Source: Diphasiastrum complanatum
Taxonomy: Eukaryota; Streptophyta; Lycopodiopsida; Lycopodiales; Lycopodiaceae
Length of the DNA: 64,000 nucleotides
Assembly: GCA_029204225.1 (NCBI GenBank)
Contig: CM055094.1
Coordinates: 68,408,536-68,472,535, forward strand
Reading direction: 5' to 3'
The number at the start of each line of letters is the position of its first letter. Position 1 is the first letter of the stretch. Below, in pieces: positions 22,651-32,641 of this stretch. The notes under the pieces were generated by a model. The model saw only the letters and a program-made list of their open reading frames with translations, was not told the DNA's origin and ran no database searches. The position numbers and the translations under genes were made by a program.

Positions 22651-24000
22651 GTGCAACATTGATTACAAGTGATCAGCTCTAACAACAAATGATTGTTGAA
22701 ACACACTATTTTGCTCCACCAACTGATATTCCATGAAAGTTTTATTAGTTCAATTTATGCTCAGCTAGTTATCATGAATTAAAGGCAGGTTAGCCAAATT
22801 TGCAACTGATATAGGCACTCTTCATAGTCAACTTAGATGATGAATTTTTTGTTTGATCCTTTGTTTCAACTTGAGTCAACTTTTATTGATAGTAATATCC
22901 AACTTCTTGTGTTTGGAAGATTATTCAATTAGATCACCAAGTTTGGATACTCAAAGCATATATGTAAAAAGCTCTTGGAGCATAGGTAACAGAAATTTTG
23001 TGACATAAACACAAGGACTAATAAGAACACTTGTAATTTTTGACTGAATGGGTACTTTAGCTTCAAGTTAGGCCAAACCAATTCAAACATTGTGTAGGAT
23101 GAATCGCATTATACATCAGCCAAACTGAAAACAAGGACCTGCTTGTAGTCTATATTGTGTAATTAAGCTTTTGATTCCAAATAAAAAAAACTTGAAACCT
23201 CAAGCCCAATGAGTGTCAGCTACGATAAAATTGTAAAAGCATATCCAAGTTGAGTAAATTTGGCACAAACAGAGATGGTCTAGCTTGTTGATAGTCTGAT
23301 TTGTTTTGTACATATGGAACAAGTTGCAATTCCAATGTATGAAATCTTATTTCCCGAAGGATTAGGGTTCCAAAGTGAAGTAAGGTTTGAAAGTAGTGAA
23401 ACATTATAGGCTTTGATGAAGAGGTGTCTTAGCATTTAGGGTGTTCTGTAAATAACTAGCAATTAATTCGAAAATACATAGCAAAGATTGATCTGTACCC
23501 CCCAATATGCTTTGACATGTATGCATTAAAGAAGAGTGTGGGTCTTGGGTTGATAAGAGCAATGCAATAGGACCAGTTTGAGAAAACATAACAAAGTCAG
23601 TTTGCATGTTGCAATACAATTTGAGAAACTAGTCATTTATTGAGAATGGGATTAGGGTAGAGAAAAATATGTTTTGGCATTGCGAGTTTTGAGTAAATAA
23701 GTTGACAAAATATAACAAAAGCCACAGTCTACATATTGGAAAGTGTTTTGAGAATGTAGGCATTCACGGAGAGAGGTGGCTTGCAAGTGTAATAATTTTG
23801 AGAGAAATTAGGGTTTGGGTTTCTGCTTATACAAGATGTTGTGGGCATTGATCGAGAGAGGGGTTCTAGGATCATTAATGAAGTTTAAGGTTCCTCGGTA
23901 ATGCAATGTGTCCATCCTAACCTCCGGGTCATCTTTGATATGACAAAAAGTGTATTCCCTTGTCATCATTGTGCAACATGGGACATGTCGATGGCCCTCA
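22651..24000. other. Intergenic, no gene recognised
   Basis: Unremarkable AT-rich sequence. The open frames near 23216-23619 on the minus strand have no recognisable motif. The 5' LTR of the gypsy element at 24623 must begin somewhere in or after this stretch, but no boundary could be fixed. Confidence 0.4.
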
Positions 24001-24622
24001 AAAACATTGTGCCACGTAGGGTTTTGGCTAGGTGAAAGGGGAGGTCATGTAAATAGAAAATCTCCTAGTGGCAATGACACCTTTTTCTCTGTTGGATGTC
24101 CAAAAAATGAGACATGTACCAACACACACCCCTTAGAGACTTGTAGCCCCTTTGATGGCATTGTAGTGAATGTACTTGTAGAGGCGCCACCCATGTCCAC
24201 ACCCTAAATTTTGCCTCAATGGATACTACATAGATGAGGATGTGTGCATAGTACATGCAACGACCATGACGTCGAAGGTTTTGAGGAACGTGTTGCCAAA
24301 GTCACATGAACCACAAATTTTTACAAATTATTTGAAATTTGAAATGACAATTGAGATAGTAGCCATAAGCAGACGAAACCTTTCTTAGTGAACACTAATA
24401 GACTATAGTCAACAGTGTTTATCTGTCGACAAAGGACAAGCTTCCTCCCTTAATGGAGGGCGAGGTCTCACCAATCTTATCTATGTTGGTGCTCGTGAGC
24501 AATTGTGATGTTATTGCCATGTATTGGGACACTCATTTTTGTGTAACTCTATATCAGGGAGTAGGCAAGGTTGGGTGGAATAGAGAGTGTTTACCCTACT
24601 GTGGTGTTAGGATCTATTACAA

Positions 24623-24635
24623 TGGTATCAGAGCC
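24623..24635 (+). other. Primer-binding site of outer gypsy element
   Basis: TGGTATCAGAGCC matches the initiator tRNA-Met PBS used by plant LTR retrotransposons. It begins two bases after the ATTACA that ends the putative 5' LTR. Confidence 0.85.
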
Positions 24636-25503
24636 ATCTCCATCTTTGGGAACTAAGTAGCAGCAGTAGAGAAAGCTATCAGAAGATAGGAGATATTTCT
24701 CAATTTCTCAAAAAGGAATAGAGGAGGAAATTTACTGTAGGATCAGCTTTCAAACCCTTGAGTTTGCTGGAAATTTCAGTAGATTGGAAGCTTATTTCCT
24801 AGTATAGCTTCAGCATTGATAAATCAGTTTTTCTCTCTGATTTTCGAGTGTAGATCACTGTAATTTGAGCGAAATTCAGGAGGAAAGAAAGAGCATATCG
24901 TTAGCCCTCAATTATGAGATTTGTATGAAGTTTTGAGTAGATTAGAGCAAGTTCTAATCTAATAGAGTAGCAGGGTCAGCACTGGACAGGGAAGAGTAAA
25001 AGTGAAAGTTCATCCTTGTTTTTAGAGATTTCTTAGGAGTTTGAGCCTCAAACTTGCTTGCCACAGATCAGCGACCTACCAGCTGAGGTCAAATCATAAA
25101 TTCAAGTGGGTTTTTGAGTCTTAAATTGGACAAATTGGGCTAGATAGGTTGTTGTCCAATCAGCGAGGGCAGGGACATCAAAATTACGGATTTTTTCTTG
25201 CATTTTTTCGATTTTTACTCGGTTTGTTGGAGCCCCACATCTAAAATCAGATCAACGAGCTACTCTACTCAAGAAACCGGAAATTTTGGTACCATTTTGG
25301 AGCTTCAAACTGGGATTTTCCGGGATAGCAGGTCTGAAAATTTGGGTAAAAGAGTTGAGAGGGTTCCTCTTCATATTTTCTTTGGAAGTATAGTCCTCAG
25401 AAACAACTAAGTCTTCTTTCCCTCTTTGTACAGTTATAAATTAGTCTTTTTGATTTTTTTTTTTTGAAAGGAAACGTCAGGCAATCTTTTTCTATCTCTG
25501 AAA

Positions 25504-26793
25504 ATGACCACTTCTCCGGGATTTGATCAACCCCTGACAAGAGGCATTGATGAATTAGAAACAGAATCCCTAAGGTTCAGTAAAGGGAAAGAACCAATGG
25601 AAGTAGAAGAACAGGAACAATTCGCCGAAGAACTCGACGAATTGGTTACCAAGGAGCAGTTTCTCCACTTGGTAACATAATTGGATGAGCTGAAGTTGGC
25701 ATTAGCCAATTTCAAGTTCAGTGTGGACGACTCGTTCGTTGAACTCAAAAGTTTAATTTTGAGTTCCGCGAGAGGAAGCCTTCTCTCCACTTCTCAGTTG
25801 TCCCCTTCTCCGCTTCCATCAGTTTCGGGTGAGCCTATGCGGTCTCACCCCAATGTCTATAAAGATTTAAAGCCTCCTTCTTTTATTGGGGAAGAGCAGG
25901 ATAGAAATGCAGATATTCTACAAACCCTCCTCAGCAAATGGAAAAACATTCATGCTCTTAAACAGACCCCTGACCATTTGCAAGCAATAGAGGCCAGTCT
26001 TTCCTTAGGGCCCATGGCCTATAAGTGGTGGTTAAATCTCCAGGAGACTGGGCAGACTCCCCGATCATGGAAGGCCTTTGAAGAAGCTTTCCTAAGAGAA
26101 TTCCTACCAGAAAATGAACTTGATAGAGCCTGGGAAGCCTGGGAGAGAACAGCAATGGACAAGTCCTTCATCCAATATATCTCGCAGTATCGAGAAGCAA
26201 TCTTAAAAATTAAAGATATGGATGATTATCAGAAAATCAGGGGATTTGTCCACAGCCTCAAAGATGAATATAAAGTAGAGGTCCAGAGAAACTCGCCTAC
26301 TACCCTTGAGAAAGCTCTCAGATATGCTCAAATCTATGATGATTCAGTGGGTAGGAAGAGGGTGAGACAACAGCACCTTTCTGAGCAGCCTCCTCAGCAA
26401 GACTTTTAATTTAAAAAGAAATTTTTAAAAAGAAAAAAAGAAGATAAAAATAAAGGTGAGGCTCCTCAGAAATGCCCTTTACTCATACAGCCCTTAAAAC
26501 CAGAAGATTTTGAGAAAGCCAAACAAGAACGTTTGTGCTTTGTGTGTATGGGCAAGGGACACACAGTCAGACAGTGTCCCAAGGGGCCTTTCACTAAGAA
26601 AGATAAAAAAGATAAAAAACAAGTTCATCTTGTTCAGATTGTAAGTTTCTCCAGTGACTCGGCAACTTTCGAGATCAAAGTGTATCATGAAGATCATGAA
26701 CACTGTTGCCAGCTGACCTCTGCAATGCTAGCGAGACCCTTCAGCTTTGGGCCGCATGACCTAGTACGTATGCATGGGAAAGTTGGTAACTAG
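25504..26793 (+). pseudogene. Gypsy gag with CCHC zinc knuckle
   Basis: The frame opens at ATG 25504 (MTTSPGFDQPLTRG). It runs through an in-frame TAA (25678), a capsid-like core (words PPSFIGEEQDRNAD, YKWWLNLQE, WKAFEEAFLREFLPE, the usual gag capsid signature), a second in-frame TAA (26407), a Lys-rich linker and one nucleocapsid knuckle, CFVCMGKGHTVRQC (about 26539-26580). A third in-frame stop, TAG, ends the frame at 26793. Removing the three stops leaves one continuous frame with no frameshift, so decay is recent relative to the neighbouring copia relics. Gag packages the element RNA in cytoplasmic particles. Confidence 0.85.
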
Positions 26794-27013
26794 TCAGTTA
26801 GAGTTATGGTTGATGATGGGGCAACCCATAATCTCATCAACTACACCCTGGTTAAAAAACTTAAACTTCCAGAAGTACCTAGTCATCATAGGTACATAGT
26901 TTTACTAGATAAGGGTGAAGATAAGAAAATCTGGGAAACTATGGTAAGTAACTTAAATCCTGGTATTCAGGGGTACCAAGATGAAATAAACTTTCAGATA
27001 ATGCCTGGATCGC
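26794..27013 (+). pseudogene. Gypsy aspartic protease, N-terminal part
   Basis: In frame with gag after the TAG at 26791. The active-site block reads VDDGATHNLIN (about 26809-26841), the D-S/D-G-A-T-H-N signature of Ty3/gypsy aspartic proteases. The frame is cut by the nested element at 27014 and resumes at 32642. Confidence 0.85.
27009..27013. other. Target-site duplication, left copy (ATCGC)
   Basis: ATCGC directly abuts the left LTR at 27014. The same five bases follow the right LTR at 32637-32641. This is the size expected for an LTR retrotransposon insertion. Confidence 0.85.
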
Positions 27014-27456
27014 AGTTACGAATAGAGCCACAGCTGATCTAGAGCTAAGCTATGAAAGCATCACATAAGCAAGACTTAAGCTATGAAAGCAGCACATAAG
27101 CAAGACTTAACCCTAGAAAGCAGGAAAGAGAGAGATTAAGGAGGCTAAAGAGAGAGATCAAGATCATCGGCTGAATAACAAATGACACAGTTTCCCTACT
27201 TATAGCCAAGAGGAAGTCCTAAAAGGAAGCTTCCGGTGGCTAGGGCCCAACTGGGAGGGAAAATAGTGCGCCCTCCAAGAAGGCCCCCACTCTCCAGTAA
27301 TATGTCCAAATGGCCTAATAATGAATAATAAGGCCAAAGGCCAACCATATAGTCTAAGTGTCACTAATGAATAAAAAAGGGCCCAAGGCCTGCTTATGCA
27401 TAAAGTAAAGTAAATGTAAATGGACGCGGCGAATGTAATGAGCCAAGTCCATAACC
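27014..27456 (-). repeat. 3' LTR of nested element
   Basis: It aligns along its length with 32205-32636. It contains an internal 31-bp tandem duplication (two copies of RCTATGAAAGCA followed by CACATAAGCAAGACTTAA). It has 11 extra bases (near 27310) absent from the other LTR. Confidence 0.9.
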
Positions 27457-27505
27457 CTCCCTCTGGCACAAAAGAAAAAGAACCAACTGCCGAAAAGAAA
27501 CTGGA

Positions 27506-28234
27506 TCAAGTAGCAACAAGCCTTGGTGCATCAACAGCTAGAACAACATCTGATGTAGAGGAATCAACGAGTGCAGCAAGAGCACGAGCCTGATCCGCAA
27601 GTGATGGTGTATGATAAAAGACATCAATAGGCTCCCATGTGGCCTCCTCAATAGGACGGCCATCCCACTGGACCAAAAACTGAATCTGCCGGCGGTGTCG
27701 ACTATGGTATAGACGAACCTGTTATATAGCAGCAGGTAAAAATGGAAATAACTCTGGAGCAATGGGAAACTCAGCATCACAAGGAGCGTCATCCTCAATA
27801 GCAGCACGTAAAAAACTGACATGGAATACATCACAGGCGTATGTGGAAGCAGGAAGCTGTAAGCGATATGTAACTGGACTAAGAACTTCCAAAATGCGAT
27901 AAGGCCCATAATAACGTGGTGCAAGCTTCTCAGAATAAGCATGGCCCTGGACAAAATGATGACGTGCAAACCGTAGGCATAGATAAACCATATCTCCAAG
28001 TTGAAACTCAACATGGCAGCGGTGACGATCAACTGAGGTTTGATAACGCTGCTGAACATGCTGTAGATGAGAACTGGCCCGGGTAATAAGCTCTCGAGCA
28101 CCAAGGTATCCAAAAAAAAGCCCGAGAAGGTAGAATTGCATAAGCAATAGGAAGCCAATAAGGAAACTGGAAAAGAGATGGACACTCATCGCGAATAGCC
28201 GCATGATACACGTAACCATCAACCATATGTGCAA
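27506..28234 (-). pseudogene. Integrase C-terminus and chromodomain of nested element
   Basis: The minus-strand frame carries the gypsy integrase tail: HVQQRYQTSVDRHRCHVEF, GDMVYLCLRFARHH, LAPRYYGPYRILE, VTYRLQLP, VFHVSFLR. It then crosses one in-frame TAA (27722-27724) and continues in the same frame with a chromodomain (HRRQIQFLVQWDGRP, EATWEPIDVF, ending at the stop at 27506). Chromodomains in this retroelement clade are thought to steer integration toward particular chromatin. The integrase catalytic core that should precede it is missing. The family match to 52020-52310 on the plus strand is close. Confidence 0.85.
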
Positions 28235-28267
28235 GGTGCCCCAAGAAACGATAGCAGCATCGGAAGA

Positions 28268-28993
28268 CTAGCACCAAGGAGACCATCCTGACAAAGGAGA
28301 GCTTAAAATGGAGAAATATGCATCAACATGGTCAAAAGCCCAAGATATCCATAGGGCCCATGAATGAGAAGTAGCAATGGCATACGGTACCCTCAAGGCC
28401 CATATCATGAGAAGAGCAGCATGCCAAAAGCTCCAGAAGGTCCGAGAAATCAATGCATCATCTAAAAAGACATGATGCATGAAAATAGTAGCAACAAATC
28501 TAGAAATAGTAGAGGCCCCAACTGACAAACTGTAGCTGAAAAACTCATCCAGAAAGGCCTCATATGGACATACCAATACATCATAGGATACACCAAAAAC
28601 GGATGGAGAATCGGATGACCCATCAAAACTGGCCGCAAGTGTAATCCCAAAGTACACACCAGGCGCACAAGTGAGGAATAGAAGAAATGCACTGGAACGA
28701 GGAACAGGTTCCGCAACATCAGTAGCAAGCATCGGAGCAATATCCACGTGTAGCTGGGAATGAGTATCAAAGCACATATGAGCAACACTGAAGTATATGT
28801 CGGCAACATCCCCAAAAACTATCCAAGAGAGGAGAAGGAATTCTCTCAAGGTACCCTGATGGTCTCGGAACACCAGAACAAAGTGGCAATTCAGCATCGG
28901 AGACCAAGCGATATGGAGCAACCTGAAATGACAGGGAACCTGAAGATCACTCAGACAAACAGTAGCTGGAACAGAGGCAATAACCCAAGCCAA
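28268..28993 (-). CDS. Unrecognised 241-residue frame inside nested element
   Basis: An uninterrupted minus-strand frame between the novel protease-linked frame and the integrase tail. It is hydrophobic and aromatic (words FWSFWHAALLMIWALRVPYA, WALWISWAFDHVDAYFS). It contains no reverse transcriptase, RNase H or integrase signature. Its composition and some phrases (LATDVAEPVP, LAASFDGSSD) echo the neighbouring frame at 29102-30271 (LADVPADFYG, STFDGSLAIG), so both may derive from amplified related repeats. Whether it is translated is unknown. Confidence 0.35.
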   Translation of the reverse strand: MAWVIASVPATVCLSDLQVPCHFRLLHIAWSPMLNCHFVLVFRDHQGTLREFLLLSWIVFGDVADIYFSVAHMCFDTHSQLHVDIAPMLATDVAEPVPRSSAFLLFLTCAPGVYFGITLAASFDGSSDSPSVFGVSYDVLVCPYEAFLDEFFSYSLSVGASTISRFVATIFMHHVFLDDALISRTFWSFWHAALLMIWALRVPYAIATSHSWALWISWAFDHVDAYFSILSSPLSGWSPWC

Positions 28994-29101
28994 CAGGATA
29001 TGCCAAGCTTGACAATGAGCAACAATCCAAGGAACAGATAGAGAGCCACATGCATAATCATAGAGATATCCGCACCATAGGTGATCAATAATATGGAAAA
29101 A

Positions 29102-30271
29102 CTAGCACCAATCAACAGGTCCAAATGAAAACCAAGCTATATGTAATAACCAGGAATGCCATATATCCATAGCTGAAAATGAAGCAGTAGTGTAAGCAAT
29201 AGGTCCAAATGAAATCCAAGCGATACGTAATAACCAGGAATGCCAAATATCAAGAGAGGAATCAGTCGCATGAACCCAAAAGTGTATACCATCAGCATGG
29301 ACTGCAGCAAACCTATATGTAGAAACACCAGGAGACGGAAGGATGTTCGTGTACTCATCTAGAAAGATCCCAGCACATAAATATCCTAGATAAGTAATAG
29401 TGACCATCTGGCAAATATCCTCGGATGAAAAATGTGTAACAGTAAGGGCCAAAGGCGCATGAATCATGTCAGGAACCGTAGAAATATCATGAGGCAGATC
29501 ACAAACCTCAAGCAGAGATCCATGGAGTAAAGCGAAAGAAGATACAATCTGATCACCAATAGCGAGGGAACCATCAAACGTGGACCCATGAAGAACCCCA
29601 TAGAAATCAGCAGGAACATCGGCCAAAACAGACTCAAGAGATGGAGATATAGAGACCAATGGAGAAGATACTGCACCAACCACCGAACCAGGAGGGCAAT
29701 CTGAAGTATGCGCAAAAGCAATAGTAGAAATACCACCAAGGTATACGGTCTCAATATCAATGAAACTAGGAATGACCACTGAATACGATATCTGTGAATC
29801 AAGGCATATAGGCGCAAGGCACATAGCAACAACCTGTAAATCCGAAGCAGCATCAACCTGAGGAAGAGGACTCACGGATGGTAAAAGTGAAGCAGCAAGT
29901 GATGTACTTTGAATGGAAAGAAGACCTGCATGGAAGTCTCCCTGAGAATCAATGCCAACGAGTGAGTGTGTAACTGCATCAAGTATAGATGTCAATGTCT
30001 GCTGTGTCAAGTCCAGTGTAACGGCTCCAAGAGATGCAAACCAATCAGCACCAAAGATAAGATCATAACGCTCCATAGGAATAATGTAAAGATCTGCCTG
30101 TCCAGAAAAATCTCCAATGCGGTGTGGTAAACGCTGAAACATCTGAGAACTAGGAAAACAATGGGAACTGGCAACCTCAACTGTGAGAGGCTGTGAAGCA
30201 GGAACAGGTGAAGCACGTATCCGACTAGTGATATAACTGCTAATAAAAGAATGAGTGCTGCCAGTATCAAC
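29102..30271 (-). CDS. Aspartic protease fused to an unrecognised long open frame
   Basis: Starting just after an in-frame TAA at 30272, the frame is open for 389 codons. The first approximately 100 residues are a Ty3/gypsy protease: VDTGSTHSFIS active site, then LYIIPMERYDLIFGADWFAS. The remaining approximately 270 residues match no pol domain I know; reverse transcriptase should begin here. The tail contains a repeated block, DIWHSWLLRIAWISFGPIAY and DIWHSWLLHIAWFSFGPVDW, encoded by an approximately 88-bp tandem DNA repeat (29110-29250). Retention of a long open frame across such repeats is unusual for dead sequence. It could still be chance in a low-stop composition. Confidence 0.55.
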   Translation of the reverse strand, partial: VDTGSTHSFISSYITSRIRASPVPASQPLTVEVASSHCFPSSQMFQRLPHRIGDFSGQADLYIIPMERYDLIFGADWFASLGAVTLDLTQQTLTSILDAVTHSLVGIDSQGDFHAGLLSIQSTSLAASLLPSVSPLPQVDAASDLQVVAMCLAPICLDSQISYSVVIPSFIDIETVYLGGISTIAFAHTSDCPPGSVVGAVSSPLVSISPSLESVLADVPADFYGVLHGSTFDGSLAIGDQIVSSFALLHGSLLEVCDLPHDISTVPDMIHAPLALTVTHFSSEDICQMVTITYLGYLCAGIFLDEYTNILPSPGVSTYRFAAVHADGIHFWVHATDSSLDIWHSWLLRIAWISFGPIAYTTASFSAMDIWHSWLLHIAWFSFGPVDWC

Positions 30272-31545
30272 TTAAGCAATATACTCACGACCTGTGATAC
30301 GTACACGTAACCGAATGGAGCGAGGACCGGGACGCCCTGTCCAAGTAGCATAGGCAAGTACCAGGAAGTAAATTAGTGGAAGGCTCAGAGGATAGGTCAG
30401 GCTCATCAGAAATATGAATGTAGATATCGGAATCATCTGGAGTAGTGCCCTCATGGTAAAAAACAGCAGTAGTAGTAGGGAGAGGCTGACGGCAATCACG
30501 GGCAAAATGGTCAGGATTCTTACAACGAAAGCAAAGACGCTGCTGCTGAAGGTCAGCGAACTCTGCAAACGTGTAACGTCGAACAAAAGCAGGTCGAGGA
30601 GTCGGAGGACGAAGACACGAAGGGACAATGGAGAGAGCTGGAACAGAAGGGGCAGGTGTAGGGGTGGACGCAGCAGGAAAAGATGAAGCAGAAGGATGGG
30701 GTCGGGAGAAGCGGGAAGGAAGAGTGTCAGAGTACTCATGTTGTAAAGTACTAGCAAGAGACATCACCTCAACAAGTGTGGGAGGACAGAAGGAAGAAAC
30801 ATCATAACGTAAAGCACCAGGAAGCCCAGCAATGTAACGAGAAATAAGCTCAGTGGGCTGTAGATCTGTGAAAAGATAAGAAAGCTCCATAAACTGATCT
30901 GTATAAGAAGCAAGATCACTGGTCTGAGTGAGACTACGAAATGTATCACGTTGGCGGTCGAGCCACTGAGGATCAATCATAGCATGATGGAGGTCACAGC
31001 GAAAAGTATGCCATACATGGAGCCCTTCCCGATCAGGATCAGCTCTATAAACTCGCCACCACGTGGCAGCGCGTCCATCTAAATGTAAAGCAGCCAACTG
31101 GATCTTCTGAGGATCAGTCTTAGGGTAGATTGAAAATATGTGTCAAGCTTAGCAAACCAATTCTCTAATAAGTGCTCGTAAGAGGATCCGGAATAGGTAG
31201 CAAGCTGTACCCTATCACAAAAGTCTCGAGCAAAGTGTGGCTCAGGAAGTGGGGGACGTGAAAAGAAACCAGGAGGTGGGTTAGGTGGAATGAACGGTCC
31301 ACCACCAGGCTGACTAGCAGAGGAAGATGGAAATCCAAATGGAGGGGGAGTCCCACATGAAGGAAAAACAGGAGCTTTACCAGGACCATGAGGTTGTAAA
31401 GAATCAATCTGTGACTGCATAGTAGCAAAGTCCGTCATAACGGTATCGAAGCGAAGAACGAGCCCGAAAGGGTCTCATCCATGCGACGAAACTGATCGGA
31501 TAAGGTTTCTTGAGTAGTCTCACTCGGGGTAGGTGAATGTGCCAT
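30272..31545 (-). pseudogene. Gag of nested element with CCHC zinc knuckle
   Basis: Gag begins at the ATG at 31545 (MAHSPTPSETTQETLSDQF). A frameshift near 31440 moves the reading to the frame starting MTDFATMQSQIDSL, which has a Pro-rich linker. A second shift near 31090 leads to the capsid (LAALHLDGRAATWWRVYR, LASYTDQFMELSY, LISRYIAGLPGALRYDV) and a nucleocapsid knuckle CFRCKNPDHFARDC. A third shift near 30340 joins the protease frame. Apart from these the frame is open. Gag would form the particle, and its retention fits a non-autonomous element that supplies its own capsid. Confidence 0.8.
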
Positions 31546-32192
31546 AATGATAGTGGAAGGAATAGACGAAAACTTGAGAGAGTGGACTCTTGTCGTCACC
31601 CCAAATTAGTCTATTAAAACCACTATTATCACAACTAAGAAGGGATAGCAATCAGCAAATGAAAAAAGTGAAAATGAAGGCTGTAAAAATGTGCCGGACA
31701 GCCAGGAGGCAAGTGACAAATTGGAGTATCAAACGGAGTCGGAATTTCGTGAAATTTGGTTGAGGATGGGCGATGGACAGCCTGCAAACAAGGTGTGAAA
31801 AATGGCTGCAAACGGAGACAAAAACGGACGAAAGTGACAAGTATGAAGCGGCTAGACAGCCTGCAAACAAAAGTGAGAGGGCTGAAAATGGGAGGAGGAA
31901 CAGATGAAAGAGATGAGGGAATTGGGCACTGGAGAGCCTGCAAACAAGCTGGAAATGGGTGATAGAGGGTTGGAGCTTGGGCGCCGGAAATAATCTAGCG
32001 GAAGTACTTCCGCTAACTATCCGCTAAAGCTCCGCCAAGGAAAATGCTTTGATAGGAACTGGTCTTCCTCCAAACTGTGCTCAATGTTGCTGAAGCAAAG
32101 AGACGAACGCCCTCAGCAAAGAGAGAAAAATTAGCAAGGAAAATGGGCACCCAATTAGAAAATCAGATCTGAAATTCAGCAATCAGGAAAGT

Positions 32193-32204
32193 GCTCTGAT
32201 ACCA
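32193..32204 (-). other. Primer-binding site of nested element
   Basis: The complement reads TGGTATCAGAGC, adjacent without spacer to the inner edge of the right LTR at 32205. This fixes the element's orientation as minus. Confidence 0.9.
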
Positions 32205-32636
32205 AGTTACGAATAGAGCCACAACTGATCTAGAGCTAAGCTGTGAAAGCATCACATAAGCAAGACTTAAGCTATGAAAGCAGCACATAAGCAAGACTTA
32301 ACCCTAAAAAGCAGGAAAGAGAGAGATTAAGGAGGCTAAAGAGAGAGATCAATATCATCAACTGAATAACAAATGACACAGTTTCCCTACTTATAGCCGA
32401 GAGGAAGCCCTAAAAGGAAACTTCCGGTGGCTAGGGCCCAACTGGGAGGGAAAATAGTGCGCCCTCCAAGAAGGCCCCCACTCTCCAGTAATATGTCCAA
32501 ATGAATAATAAGGCCAAAGGCCAACCATATAGTCTAAGTGTCACAAATGAATAAAAAAGGGCCCAAGGCCTGCTTATGCATAAAGTAAAGTAAATGTAAA
32601 TGGACGCGACGAATGCAATGAGCCGAGTCCATAACT
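32205..32636 (-). repeat. 5' LTR of nested element
   Basis: Partner of 27014-27456. Most differences between the two are transitions. The flank at 32637-32641 is the ATCGC duplication. Confidence 0.9.
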
Positions 32637-32641
32637 ATCGC

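Larger units (their letters stand above)
27014..32636 (-). mobile_element. Nested non-autonomous chromovirus-like LTR retrotransposon
   Basis: A complete 5.6 kb minus-strand element sits inside the protease of the outer gypsy element. LTRs are at 32205-32636 (5') and 27014-27456 (3'). By eye they differ by about 14 substitutions plus one 11-bp indel. The PBS (complement of 32193-32204) touches the 5' LTR, and a purine tract (GAGGGAGGG in the minus strand) precedes the 3' LTR. A 5-bp duplication, ATCGC, flanks it. Coding order on the minus strand is gag (31545-30285), protease plus an unrecognised long frame (30271-29102), a second unrecognised frame (28993-28268), then integrase C-terminus and chromodomain (28234-27506). 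Reverse transcriptase, RNase H and integrase core are absent, so it would need pol supplied by another copy. Confidence 0.85.

Noticed and set aside
27538-28185. Second long minus-strand frame overlapping the integrase tail
   Set aside because: A shadow of the real integrase/chromodomain frame; its hydrophobic composition comes from reading that sequence out of frame.
29464-29856. Leu-rich overlapping minus-strand frame
   Set aside because: Out-of-frame reading of the 29102-30271 frame; Leu-rich bias is a frame artefact.
30414-30686. Arg/Ser-rich plus-strand frame
   Set aside because: Antisense shadow of the nested element's gag; no independent support.
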